Below, one piece after another: positions 52,674-61,498 of a stretch of 64,000 bases of DNA (position 1 is the stretch's first letter; each line of letters begins with the position of its first letter). Location of the stretch: the NCBI GenBank assembly GCA_022803075.1, contig JAFFTF010000001.1, forward strand, positions 160,747 to 224,746, given 5' to 3'. Made by a program: the position numbers and the translations under genes. The notes beneath the pieces are model-generated. The model did no database searches, was not told the origin of the DNA, and worked only from the letters and a program-made list of their open reading frames with translations. Source of the stretch: Micrococcales bacterium 31B. GTDB taxonomy: Bacteria; Actinomycetota; Actinomycetes; Actinomycetales; Dermabacteraceae.

Positions 52674-52798
52674 GGCGTCTCCTTCAAGTGTGTTTGAAAA
52701 TCGGGCGGCTGGCTCTTTTGTGCGGTTCATGCCCCGACCGTGGACCGGGGCGGGCCTACAAGCCGCCAAGATGCTTCATTGTAGGGCACGTCACGCGA

Positions 52799-53071
52799 CT
52801 ATCCGCCCGCGAACGGGGGCATGACGTCGAGACGGCACGCCGGGCGCAGCGGTGCATCCGGCGTCGTGACGGCCACGCCGTCGACAAGAAAGGTGCTGCG
52901 GTCGAGCACAGCGTCGAAGTCGGGCTTGTTAATCACCGTGCGCAGCAGTGCCACGGTGGTCAGCAGGGTAGCCTTCTCGGGCACCTGCAGGGTCACCTGG
53001 CGTGTGTCGGCAGCGGCGGCTGCACCCGCGAAGAGGTGAACGTCGCAGGTTTGGGTGAGGTGTGTGGCCAC
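52799..53071 (-). CDS. moaD: MoaD, molybdopterin synthase small subunit
   Basis: A 90-residue ubiquitin-fold sulfur carrier. It ends in the essential Gly-Gly (VMPPFAGG), which MoeB activates and sulfurates; it then gives sulfur to precursor Z together with MoaE. The internal stretch ATLLTTVALLRTVINKP and LDRSTFLVDGVAV fit the family. Start is GTG 53071; its ribosome site GGGGGA is formed by the last Gly-Gly codons of moaA, so the two genes are tightly coupled. No moaE gene is visible in the window. Confidence 0.85.
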   Translation of the reverse strand: MATHLTQTCDVHLFAGAAAAADTRQVTLQVPEKATLLTTVALLRTVINKPDFDAVLDRSTFLVDGVAVTTPDAPLRPACRLDVMPPFAGG

Positions 53072-53076
53072 TGTTG

Positions 53077-54162
53077 TTATCCCCCGATGGCGCTCATGGG
53101 TCGGTCTGGTTGCGTAAAGGATGCCGTATTGACGCGGTGCCCGGCCCACTTAGTCCACATGGCGCCGCGCCAGAGGTCCGCGATCTCCCGGTCGTTGGCA
53201 CCCTCGCGCAGGGGGGTGAGCAGGTCGGTCTCGCTGCGCGCGAATAGACAGTTGCGCACGCGGCCCTCGGCGGTGAGCCGGGTGCGCGTGCAATCGGCGC
53301 AGAAGTTCTCGGTAATGGAGGCGATGATGCCAACTCGACCGAGCTCGCGTCCGGCCTGAGCAACGCGAAAAAGTTGCGCGGGGGCTCCGAGCCGGGGTTC
53401 GTCGTCGGGAGTGAGCGTAAAACGCTGTTCGAGTTGGGCGCGAATGGACGCCGCCGTGATGAGGTTGGCGCGGTCCCAGACGTGGTCCGCGTCGAGCGGC
53501 ATCTGCTCGATGAACCGCAGTTGGTAGCCGCGTTCGAGGCACCAACCCAGCAGGTCGGCGGCCTGGGTGTCGTTGACCCCGGGCAGCAGGACGGCATTGA
53601 TCTTGACGGGGGCGCGGTGGGAGCGTTGGCCGGCGGGGAGGTGTTCGTGCGCGGCGCGGACGCCCTCGAGCACCCGGGGCAGCAAGGGGCGGCGCGTCAG
53701 CTTCGTAAACGTGTCGGGGTCGACGCTGTCGAGGCTCACGTTGACGCGGCTGAGGCCCGCTGCAACCAGCGCGGGCATGCGCGCACTGAGGCCGATGGCG
53801 TTGGTGGTGAGCGAGATGTCGAGCGAGGGGTCGAGGGCCCGGGCGTCGGCGATGATGTCGGTGAGGTCGTGTCGCAGTAGCGGTTCGCCGCCCGTGAAGC
53901 GCACGCTCGTCACGCCGAGGTCTCGAGTGGCGATGCTGAGCAGTCGCGCGATCTCATCTCGCTGCATGAGTGCGGAGCGCTCAAGCCATTGCAGGCCCTC
54001 GGCGGGCATGCAGTAAGTGCAGCGCAGGTTGCACTGATCGGTGAGTGAAACCCGTAGGTCGGTGGCGATGCGTCCGTGCTGGTCGAGCAGGGTGTCGGTG
54101 GGCGGACGCGGGGGTGCCTGGGTGGGCGCGTCGGCCAGCGCATCGCGGCGATAGGTGGGCAT
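53077..54162 (-). CDS. moaA: MoaA, GTP 3',8-cyclase
   Basis: Radical SAM enzyme that with MoaC starts molybdenum cofactor synthesis by cyclising GTP. About 361 residues from ATG 54162. The SAM cluster motif is TDQCNLRCTYC (Cys44, Cys48, Cys51), followed by SVRFTGGEPLLR. The second cluster site lies in FCADCTRTRLTAEGRVRNC. The C-terminus ends in Gly-Gly, needed for activity in known MoaA. The first 20 residues before the core are variable, and the start could be further upstream. It leads the moaA-moaD pair and is divergent from the peptide transporter. Confidence 0.94.
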   Translation of the reverse strand: MPTYRRDALADAPTQAPPRPPTDTLLDQHGRIATDLRVSLTDQCNLRCTYCMPAEGLQWLERSALMQRDEIARLLSIATRDLGVTSVRFTGGEPLLRHDLTDIIADARALDPSLDISLTTNAIGLSARMPALVAAGLSRVNVSLDSVDPDTFTKLTRRPLLPRVLEGVRAAHEHLPAGQRSHRAPVKINAVLLPGVNDTQAADLLGWCLERGYQLRFIEQMPLDADHVWDRANLITAASIRAQLEQRFTLTPDDEPRLGAPAQLFRVAQAGRELGRVGIIASITENFCADCTRTRLTAEGRVRNCLFARSETDLLTPLREGANDREIADLWRGAMWTKWAGHRVNTASFTQPDRPMSAIGG

Positions 54163-54553
54163 ACCCAGGTTCACGGTCACCTGGACAGAATACTGTGCGC
54201 TGGGGGGGAGTGGGGCCGCCGCGAGGCGAGACGCAGATCGTCGGATTAGCCTTGAGAGCAATCGAAGTTCCAGAAAAGTGATGCGGGCGACATGTAAAGG
54301 TATACACTCTCGCTAAGAGTCGCGCTTATCGGACGTTTGTCCGAGTAGCCGCGGGAGGTTCGTCCCGTGGCGGAGGCGAGATTTTCACCCGATCGGTGGA
54401 ACATCGCAGTTCGAGATCGCATTCCCGAATCTCGGCCTCGCGCACTCACACATGTAAAAACGCAACGCTGCGCCTACCTCGCGGCGGCTTCCCCTGTGAA
54501 AGGCTATTTGTGCGGAAAGTGTCACCGCCAGGACCCCAAGGCGGCTATCGACG
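54163..54553. other. Divergent intergenic region between moaA and the peptide transporter
   Basis: About 390 bases with no convincing gene; a short frame at 54367-54648 overlaps the permease and has no recognisable product. It contains the palindrome at 54329-54344 and, a few bases later, a second stem (CGGGA/TCCCG near 54352). I checked for the usual shape of a molybdenum cofactor riboswitch and cannot support one. Confidence 0.45.
54329..54344. promoter_or_regulatory. Perfect short palindrome upstream of the peptide transporter
   Basis: TCGGAC and GTCCGA are perfect six-base arms around GTTT. It could be a regulator site or a leader hairpin; a TATACA, possible -10 box, lies about 30 bases before it. 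Confidence 0.4.
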
Positions 54554-55546
54554 ATGCTGAAGTACCTCGGAGGGCGAGCGCTTCGCTATCTCGTCATGAT
54601 TTGGCTGGCGACCTCCATTACCTACCTGCTTGCAGTTTCAACATTTAATCCGGGTCAGCGCATGAGTGAGCGCACTCCGAAGCCCACTCAAGAAATGATT
54701 CAAACGCAGTTGAGCGCCTACGGGCTCGATCCGACGCAGAACGCCTTCGAGCGATACTGGAATTGGATGACTGGGGTCCTCACGCGGTTCGACTGGGGGC
54801 GGAGTCCCTCGGGCGGTCCCATTACGGACCAATTCCTCACCCGAGCCGAAGTGAGCATTCGCCTCATGCTCGTCGCGGTGGTGCTATCCATTCTGATTGG
54901 CGTTTCGCTGGGCGTTTTCACGGCCTCGCGCCAATACAAATTATCGGATCGGGCCATCACGGGGTTCAGTTATCTGACCTTCATTCTTCCCGCCCCTGCG
55001 GCATATCTCATCGTGCAGAATCTGGCACTCTCTATTAATGAGGCCTCGGGCAAGACCTGGCTTTATGTGACGAGCCCTTACGAGCCGAACCTGCATGGCT
55101 GGGATCACTTCGTGTCGATCTTGACGCACCTCGTGGTGCCGACGGTGGCGCTCATCTTGGTGCAATTCGCTTCCTACCAGGTGGGCCAGCGTCAATACCT
55201 ACTCGACAACCTGAACCAAGACTTCGTGCGCATGGCCCGTGCCACGGGCCTGCGCAAACACGTTGCCATACGTCGCCACGCCCTGCGCGTGTCGTTCATA
55301 CCCACGGCACAATCCATTGCGTTTAGCATTCCCGGTGCCTTTCTCGGTGCCATTTTGGCGGAGATAACTTTTAACTGGAACGGCATCGGCAGGTGGACTC
55401 TCGACTCAATGGTGCAGCAGGACGTCAATGCAGCGGCGGCCATTTCTGCCTACGGAAGTTTGGCATTCGCGATTGGTGCGGTCATGGCAGATGTGGCAAC
55501 CGTCCTGGTTGATCCGCGAACTCGAGGAAGGGCAGGCATTCGATGA
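54554..55546 (+). CDS. Oligopeptide ABC transporter permease (DppB/OppB-like)
   Basis: A 330-residue permease of the dipeptide/oligopeptide importer class. Helix 1 (YLVMIWLATSITYLLAV) is followed by an extracytoplasmic segment with FDWGRSPSGGPITDQF and five further helices starting at IRLMLVAVVLSILIGVSLGV. The EAA loop is VRMARATGLRKHVAIRRHAL. The ribosome site is weak (AAGG about 12 bases upstream). It leads a four-gene operon in which every junction overlaps by about four bases. Confidence 0.9.
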   Translation: MLKYLGGRALRYLVMIWLATSITYLLAVSTFNPGQRMSERTPKPTQEMIQTQLSAYGLDPTQNAFERYWNWMTGVLTRFDWGRSPSGGPITDQFLTRAEVSIRLMLVAVVLSILIGVSLGVFTASRQYKLSDRAITGFSYLTFILPAPAAYLIVQNLALSINEASGKTWLYVTSPYEPNLHGWDHFVSILTHLVVPTVALILVQFASYQVGQRQYLLDNLNQDFVRMARATGLRKHVAIRRHALRVSFIPTAQSIAFSIPGAFLGAILAEITFNWNGIGRWTLDSMVQQDVNAAAAISAYGSLAFAIGAVMADVATVLVDPRTRGRAGIR

Positions 55547-56511
55547 GTGACAAGGCCACACCGCAGCAGTCAACTGTCGATTCCATCGATGATTTCGAGG
55601 CCGCGTATGCCGCTTTCAAGCCGGTGAATAAGCGCCGACTGATTGTGCGCCGCTTCTTCCGTAATCGGGGCGCCGCCATCGGATTTTTCGTGCTCGTCGC
55701 GGTCATACTGATCGCGTTCCTGGCACCCACGATCCTGGAACGGCTGCACGCCTCAAACCCTGCGATTCCTTACTATCACCCGACTGACGACCTCGACTTC
55801 TTAGCGCTCGCAGCGCCGCCCAGCGGATTCCACTGGCTGGGCACTAATCAAGCGGGTGCTGACCTGTTCTCCATGCTGCTGGTAGGCATGCAGAAGTCGC
55901 TAATACTTGGGTTTGCCGTAGGCCTCGCGACCGCGACTATCGCTGCGGTCATGGGCGCCTCGCTGGCGTACTTCGGCGGATGGTTCGACCGAGTCGGAAT
56001 GTGGGTTCTCGAACTCCTCATCATGGTTCCCTCTCTCGTCATCGTCGCCATTGTCATGAATGGGCGTAGCGCCGGGCTCGTGGCGCTCGCCATCATCTTG
56101 ATAATTTTCGGCTGGATGGGACCAGCGCGTCTGATCCGCGCCCTGTCGTTTCAGCAGATCGACCGAGAGTACGTGAAGTCAGCCCGCTATTCGGGGGTGC
56201 ACCCCTTTCGGATCGTGTTCCGTCACGTGGTTCCCAACATAGGCTCGTACCTGGTGCTGAATATCAGCATGGGCATCTGGGCTGCTGTGCTTTCCGAGGT
56301 CGCCTTCTCGTACTTGGGTATTGGCGTGCGGGTACCTGACACTTCTCTCGGCGTGTTGATCCAGGCGGCATCCGGTGCGATGCAATCTTATCCCTGGATG
56401 TTCTGGGCACCCCTGGTGGCACTTACGCTGATCACGGGCCCACTGGCGCTCATGAACGACGGGCTGCGTGACGCGCTCGATCCGACCTCGCTGGCAGGAG
56501 GCAAGGGATGA
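55543..56511 (+). CDS. Oligopeptide ABC transporter permease (DppC/OppC-like)
   Basis: A 322-residue partner permease. It has the basic N-terminus RRLIVRRFFRNRGAAIGF typical of OppC, a first helix (IGFFVLVAVILIAFLAPTIL), HWLGTNQAGADLFSMLLVGM, and the EAA loop VKSARYSGVHPFRIVFRHVV. The extra N-terminal region of about 50 residues includes a charged stretch. ATGA overlap with the previous gene. It forms a heterodimeric channel with the DppB-like subunit. Confidence 0.92.
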   Translation: MSDKATPQQSTVDSIDDFEAAYAAFKPVNKRRLIVRRFFRNRGAAIGFFVLVAVILIAFLAPTILERLHASNPAIPYYHPTDDLDFLALAAPPSGFHWLGTNQAGADLFSMLLVGMQKSLILGFAVGLATATIAAVMGASLAYFGGWFDRVGMWVLELLIMVPSLVIVAIVMNGRSAGLVALAIILIIFGWMGPARLIRALSFQQIDREYVKSARYSGVHPFRIVFRHVVPNIGSYLVLNISMGIWAAVLSEVAFSYLGIGVRVPDTSLGVLIQAASGAMQSYPWMFWAPLVALTLITGPLALMNDGLRDALDPTSLAGGKG

Positions 56512-58652
56512 CCCTTAACGTAGAAAACCCAGAGGGCGCCGTCGCTCCGGGCACCACCGCTCCGGTGCTCTCGGTGCGCGACCTGAACGTGTACTTTCCC
56601 TCGGAATCTGGTCGCGTGCACGCGGTGCGCGGGGTCAATTTCGATCTCATGCCTGGCAAGGTGCTCGGCATCGTCGGCGAATCGGGTTCGGGCAAATCGG
56701 TGACCTCCCTCGCCATCATGGGGCTCCTGGTGGAGTCGGCTCGCGTCGAGGGCTCCATTTCCTTGCAGGGTAAGGAACTCCTGGGCAAGACCGACAAGCA
56801 GCTCAGCGCCGTGCGCGGCAAAGACATCGCGATGATCTTTCAGGACCCGCTGTCGTCTCTGTCTCCCGTATACACGGTGGGGCGGCAACTCAGCGACGCC
56901 CTACTCATTCACAACCCAGAGATGACCAAGGCTGCCGTGCAGGAGCGCTCGATCGAGTTGTTGCGGCTCGTGGGCATTCCCTCCCCGGCTGAGCGGCTGC
57001 GCGCCTACCCGCATGAGTTCTCCGGTGGCATGCGCCAGCGCGTGATGATCGCCATCGCGATCTGCAACAACCCGAAGGTGATCATCGCCGACGAGCCCAC
57101 CACGGCCCTCGATGTGACGATTCAGGCGCAGATCTTGTCTCTGCTGGGCGACATTCAGAAGAAGACCGGCGCCGCAGTCATCATGATCACTCACGACTTG
57201 GGCGTGATCGCCGGAATGGCCGACGATGTGCTTGTCATGTACGCGGGTCGGCCCGTCGAGACGGCAGGGGTGCACGAGATCTTTGCACGACCGCGCATGC
57301 CGTATACCGTGGGCCTACTGGGCTCGATTCCGCGCGTCGATGAACGCTCAAAGCACGCCCTCGTGCCGATCGAGGGCGCCCCGCCCAACCTGATCAAGGA
57401 ACCCACGGGGTGTCCGTTCTCCCCGCGCTGCCCCATCAGCACGGCAGAGTGCGAGGAGGGCGAGCCCACCTTGGAACCGCTCGGTCCGGACGCCGCGGGG
57501 GCGGGCCACCGGGTCGCGTGCCGACGCGTCGACGTGGTCAACGCGGCATCCGTGCCCCAAGAGATCTACGGGGTCAAAGAGCTCAAGCACTCCGCTATCG
57601 AGCGCGTGCCGCGCGAGCAGCGCGAAACCTATCTCGAACTGAAGAACGTGAAGAAGTACTTTCCGCTCACCAAGGGAGGCGTGTTCCGGCGAGTCATCGG
57701 CGAGGTGCGCGCCGCCGACGACATCACCTTCGATGTGCGGGAGGGTGAGTGCCTGTCGATCGTGGGTGAGTCGGGGTCGGGAAAGACCACCACGCTGCTT
57801 GAGGTGATGGAGTTCGATAAGAAGCAGTCCGGCGAGATCATCATGCACGGTCTCAGCAATCACACCGCGCGCAGCGCGGCTCTCGAACGGGAGTTGCGTA
57901 AGACCGTACAGATCGTGTTCCAAGACCCCATGGGTGCGCTTGACCCGCGCTTCACGGTGTACGAAATTATTGCCGAGCCCATGCAGAACGCGGGTTACGA
58001 CAACGAGAAAATCAAGCGACGCATCTTCGAACTCATGCGGATTGTTGGACTGCAGCCCGACCACGTGAATCGATTCCCGGTGCAGTTCTCGGGCGGTCAG
58101 CGGCAGCGCATTGGAATCGCCCGGGCGCTTGCGTTGCAGCCTAAATTGGTGGTGCTGGACGAGCCGGTCTCGGCGCTGGACGTCTCCGTGCAGGCGGGTG
58201 TCATCAACCTCTTGCACGACCTGAAAACTCGGCTAAATCTCTCGTATCTGATGGTGGCCCACGACCTCTCGGTGGTGCGGCATCTTTCGGATCGTGTGGC
58301 CGTCATGTATCTCGGCCGCCTCGTAGAGGTGGGCGATGTCGATGAGGTCTTCGACAACCCCCAGCATCCCTACACGAAGGCCCTGCTGTCGGCGATCCCC
58401 ACGCCAGATCCCGACCTGGAACGAACCCGTGAGCGGATCCTCCTGGAAGGGGACCTGCCCACTCCGCTCGAGGCGCCGGTGGGATGCAATTTTGCTTCCC
58501 GCTGCCCGCTCTACAAGGCACTGCCACTTGAGAAGAAGCATCAGTGCGATGCCACGAATCCGCAACTACTAGAACTTAAGCGCGGGGCACAATCAGTCGC
58601 GTGCTTCCACGTGGAGAGCGCCGCAAGCGCAGTTAGCACAGGAGGAAAATGA
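56508..58652 (+). CDS. Fused double ATPase of the oligopeptide transporter (DppD-DppF)
   Basis: A 714-residue protein that joins the two ATPases usually coded by dppD and dppF. The first half has Walker [10 protein letters not shown], signature [15 protein letters not shown] and Walker [13 protein letters not shown], ending with a Cys-containing peptide-importer tail ([14 protein letters not shown]). The second has GESGSGKTT, signature [27 protein letters not shown], and its own tail ([11 protein letters not shown]). Fusion fixes a one-to-one ratio. Overlaps the DppC and binding-protein genes by four bases each. Confidence 0.94.
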   Translation: MTLNVENPEGAVAPGTTAPVLSVRDLNVYFPSESGRVHAVRGVNFDLMPGKVLGIVGESGSGKSVTSLAIMGLLVESARVEGSISLQGKELLGKTDKQLSAVRGKDIAMIFQDPLSSLSPVYTVGRQLSDALLIHNPEMTKAAVQERSIELLRLVGIPSPAERLRAYPHEFSGGMRQRVMIAIAICNNPKVIIADEPTTALDVTIQAQILSLLGDIQKKTGAAVIMITHDLGVIAGMADDVLVMYAGRPVETAGVHEIFARPRMPYTVGLLGSIPRVDERSKHALVPIEGAPPNLIKEPTGCPFSPRCPISTAECEEGEPTLEPLGPDAAGAGHRVACRRVDVVNAASVPQEIYGVKELKHSAIERVPREQRETYLELKNVKKYFPLTKGGVFRRVIGEVRAADDITFDVREGECLSIVGESGSGKTTTLLEVMEFDKKQSGEIIMHGLSNHTARSAALERELRKTVQIVFQDPMGALDPRFTVYEIIAEPMQNAGYDNEKIKRRIFELMRIVGLQPDHVNRFPVQFSGGQRQRIGIARALALQPKLVVLDEPVSALDVSVQAGVINLLHDLKTRLNLSYLMVAHDLSVVRHLSDRVAVMYLGRLVEVGDVDEVFDNPQHPYTKALLSAIPTPDPDLERTRERILLEGDLPTPLEAPVGCNFASRCPLYKALPLEKKHQCDATNPQLLELKRGAQSVACFHVESAASAVSTGGK

Positions 58653-60406
58653 TGAAACGTCGCGAATTTGGAGCAGCCCTCGGTCTGCTCGCCCTAGGGA
58701 GCATCGGCCTGAGCGCCTGCACGGCATCGGGTGACCAAACCGGCTCGGGTGGGTCCGGCACGAGCGGCGGCACGCAGTCAGCGGCCACGACGGGCACGGA
58801 TCTCAACTCACTCATGAGTTACAACCCACAGGAGCCAGATGCGCTCGACGATGGGGGAACGATCCAACTCTCGCTGAACGGACTCGGAGAAAACTTCAAC
58901 ACGTTCTGTAATGCAGGTAACGACGTGGACTCGGCTGCGTTGTTCTACCCCATGCATTCGGCCGCTGTCTGGACCCTCACCGCGGAGGGCGAGTACGTGC
59001 TCGACGAGAACTACTGCCTCGATGCCAAGGACGCGATGGTCGACGGCAAGCAGGTCATTACCTACACCTTGAACCCCAAGGCAGTGTGGAACGACGGTAC
59101 GCCGATCGACTACAAGACCTTCGAGAACATGGCCGCCGTGCTGAGCGGCAAGGACGAGGCCTATAGCCTGCCGTCGTCGGCAGGTTACGAGGACATCGAG
59201 AGCGTGGCAAAGGGCAAGGACGATTTTGAGGTCGTCGTCACGATGGCCAAGGTGTACGAGCCTTACCAAGAACTCTTCACACAGGCGGGTTCGAGCACTG
59301 GCCCCGCCCTGCTGCATCCGGCAGTGAACACTCCCGCTCTCTTCAACGAAGGGTTCGTCAATGACATGAAGATGGATTGGCGTGCCGGTCCGTTCATTCT
59401 CGATAATTTCGACAAGACGGCGCAGGTGATCACCCTCAAGCGCAACGACAAGTGGTGGGGTGACGCCCCGAAGCTCGAGAAGATCGTTTTCCGCGCCATG
59501 CCGTCCAGCGCCGTGCAGACTGCGTTTAATAATGGCCAGATTGACCTGGCCTCCGTCAGTACCAAAGCGCGACGGGACCAGGTGAAACTGAACGACGCGA
59601 CCGACGAAATTCGCAAGGGCCAAAACTTGAGCGTGTTTGGGCGTCTGTTCAATTCCAAATCGGAGGCATTGACGGATGCAGCGGTACGGAAGGCCATCTT
59701 CCAGGCGACAGACCGTGCTGGCCTCGTTAAGGTGCAGTACAACGGCGTCGACTGGACCGAGCCGCTGCCGAAGAGCTGGTACCAGATGGGCTTCCTCGAG
59801 GGCGTCACAGACAACTATCCAGCTCAATTCGACCAGGCAGCCGCGAAGAAGACACTGGAAGACGCTGGCTACGCCCTGGGCAGCGACGGGTTCTATGCAA
59901 AGGATGGCAAGCAGGCTGGGTTCAAGTTGGCTATCTACAACGATGACGCCACGAATGCGGCGGTCAACCAGGCGTGGCAGCAGCAGTTGAAGCAGGCCGG
60001 CATCAACATGGTGTTCGACAATCGCAACCCCGACAACTTCGGTACCGACCTCGAGGCGGGCCAGTTCGACGCGGTCAACATCGGATACTCGCAAGGTGCG
60101 GACCCGGGCTCGGCTCCGAAGCAGTACTTGCTTTCGACGGGTGAGGGCAACTACACGGGTGGTGGTGACGCCGAGTTGGACAAGAGGATTCTCGAGGTCA
60201 ACAGCATCGCCGACAAGGCCGAGCGCATTGCGGCGGCCAACCAGCTCGAGAAGGAGTGGGGGGCCAAGTACTTTGGGTACATGGCCATTCAAAACGGCCC
60301 GAACTTCGTGGCCATTCGCAAGGGGCTGGCCAACTATGGTCCCAAGTTGTTCCTCACGACCGACTGGACCAAGGTCGGCTGGATGAAGGGCACCAAGCAG
60401 GACTAG
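58649..60406 (+). CDS. Oligopeptide-binding lipoprotein (family 5)
   Basis: A 585-residue family 5 extracellular binding protein. It starts behind AGGAGG at overlapping ATG codons (58649 or 58652), with signal FGAALGLLALGSIGLSAC as lipobox (LSAC). The mature part has the order common to DppA/OppA types: ALDDGGTIQLSLNGLGENFN, KAVWNDGTPIDYKTFENMAA, and INMVFDNRNPDNFGTDLEAG. Peptides are the expected ligands, though some relatives bind sugars, nickel or other molecules. It is the last gene of the operon and is followed by a perfect hairpin. Confidence 0.92.
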   Translation: MMKRREFGAALGLLALGSIGLSACTASGDQTGSGGSGTSGGTQSAATTGTDLNSLMSYNPQEPDALDDGGTIQLSLNGLGENFNTFCNAGNDVDSAALFYPMHSAAVWTLTAEGEYVLDENYCLDAKDAMVDGKQVITYTLNPKAVWNDGTPIDYKTFENMAAVLSGKDEAYSLPSSAGYEDIESVAKGKDDFEVVVTMAKVYEPYQELFTQAGSSTGPALLHPAVNTPALFNEGFVNDMKMDWRAGPFILDNFDKTAQVITLKRNDKWWGDAPKLEKIVFRAMPSSAVQTAFNNGQIDLASVSTKARRDQVKLNDATDEIRKGQNLSVFGRLFNSKSEALTDAAVRKAIFQATDRAGLVKVQYNGVDWTEPLPKSWYQMGFLEGVTDNYPAQFDQAAAKKTLEDAGYALGSDGFYAKDGKQAGFKLAIYNDDATNAAVNQAWQQQLKQAGINMVFDNRNPDNFGTDLEAGQFDAVNIGYSQGADPGSAPKQYLLSTGEGNYTGGGDAELDKRILEVNSIADKAERIAAANQLEKEWGAKYFGYMAIQNGPNFVAIRKGLANYGPKLFLTTDWTKVGWMKGTKQD

Positions 60407-60463
60407 GCACACGTCGCGTGCGGCGACACCGCCGCACGCGACCGTTGCCTGCAACAATCGCCA

Positions 60464-60509
60464 ACGTGACAGGGCGGGCCTCCCGAAAGGGAGGCCCGCC
60501 CTGTCACGT
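60464..60509. terminator. Perfect bidirectional terminator with GAAA tetraloop
   Basis: Two perfect 21-base arms enclose a GAAA loop in the 112-base gap between two convergent genes. No long T-run follows on either side, but the stem is the strongest in the window. Confidence 0.85.
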
Positions 60510-60518
60510 GCGTTGCGC

Positions 60519-61220
60519 TTATGCGGCGTTCATCGACGCGACCGTGCGGGGCGTCGGGTAGCCGAGCTGTGCCCATTCGTCGAACGAGAGCGCGTTATGG
60601 AACTCGGCGTCACCCACGTACACCGTGCTCTGGCCGGCCACCTTGAAGATGTTCATGCCCACGTAGTCCTGCACGAAGCGGGGGTAGCCGAGCGCCGCCC
60701 ACTGGGCAAACGTCAACTTGGTGGTGGAGTTCGACGACTTCACGAAGAGTTCGTCTCCGCTGCCGTACTTGATAACCGCGACTCCGGGCACCGTCTTCGC
60801 GACGGTCGGCTTGGGCGCGCCTGCGGCGAGCCAGCCCTGCAGCGAGAGCTTTTGGGCGGTCGTGGTGCGCGTGGAATCCCACGTGGTCACGGCGAAGACA
60901 TCCGAGGAGCCCGCGAGCTGCCGGAACGACTGCTTCGCGCCGCCCCACGTCGAGAACTTGCCGCCGTAGACAGAGGCGAACTCGGCGGGGAGCACCCGGT
61001 TCACCGATGCGATCTTGGCGCAGCCGGCGACATCGCCCGCGGTGTAGACCACCTGGTAGATGGCGTCACCCACGCCCGTGCTGTAGGCCTTGGCGTCGAT
61101 GCCAGGGGTGTAGCACGGTGCTGTTGCGGTGTTGCTGCTCGCCTGCGCGGGGCTGGCTGCGACGAGCAGACCCAGGGCCGTGAGGGCGATGGCGGTGGAG
61201 GTTGCGAGCAACTTTTTCAT
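60519..61220 (-). CDS. Secreted protein with three W..LGYP-type repeats, function unknown
   Basis: A 233-residue exported protein. The signal peptide (MKKLLATSTAIALTALGLLV, cleavage after AQA near residue 27) is behind AAGAGG six bases upstream. Three repeats end the protein: LSLQGWLAAGAPKP, LTFAQWAALGYPRF and LSFDEWAQLGYPTP, with spacing of about 45-55 residues. Between them are segments starting VIKYGSGDELFV or IFKVAGQSTVYV that seem to be part of the same unit. There are two Cys near the N-terminus of the mature part. No enzyme motif, lipobox or anchor. Perhaps a cell-surface binding protein. Confidence 0.75.
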   Translation of the reverse strand: MKKLLATSTAIALTALGLLVAASPAQASSNTATAPCYTPGIDAKAYSTGVGDAIYQVVYTAGDVAGCAKIASVNRVLPAEFASVYGGKFSTWGGAKQSFRQLAGSSDVFAVTTWDSTRTTTAQKLSLQGWLAAGAPKPTVAKTVPGVAVIKYGSGDELFVKSSNSTTKLTFAQWAALGYPRFVQDYVGMNIFKVAGQSTVYVGDAEFHNALSFDEWAQLGYPTPRTVASMNAA

Positions 61221-61498
61221 GATGAACCTCTTGTGAGGACGAAGGGTGGATTGGTTAAATTTGATTTTTGCAACCTTTTGGTTTCGCCCGTTTTTGTGGG
61301 CGATTTCTTGTCGCAGGTCAAAGTTAGGGTAATGCAATGTAAAAATCAAGCGGCTGGGCCGCGAAGTGCTGCATGTTTGCGAAAGTGTTATACATCACAT
61401 TCTGGCGCGCTGCGAAAGGGGCGGCGACGGGCCCGACTGGTGCCGCCTGCGGCCGTAGATTCACCGTCCAGGTGCCTCGCATTCGCGCGAGCTAGAGT
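61221..61498. other. Divergent intergenic region between the secreted-repeat gene and modA
   Basis: No gene is visible in 278 bases. The half next to the secreted-protein gene is AT-rich, with repeated T-runs, and likely holds its promoter. GTTATACAT near 61390 is a possible -10 element for modA. Confidence 0.4.

Noticed and set aside
54163-54553. Molybdenum cofactor riboswitch upstream of moaA
   Set aside because: I could not find the expected multi-helix arrangement on the minus strand; only two short stems are present, and they are as likely to belong to the opposite operon.
54367-54648. Small open frame upstream of the DppB-like gene
   Set aside because: It overlaps the permease start, has no ribosome site, and its product shows no signal or domain.
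58808-60457. 549-codon open frame opposite the peptide-binding protein gene
   Set aside because: Shadow of a complete lipoprotein gene, with no ribosome site or domain.
61380-61400. Possible ModE-type molybdate operator upstream of modA
   Set aside because: GTTATACAT has no clear second half-site; it fits a -10 box better.
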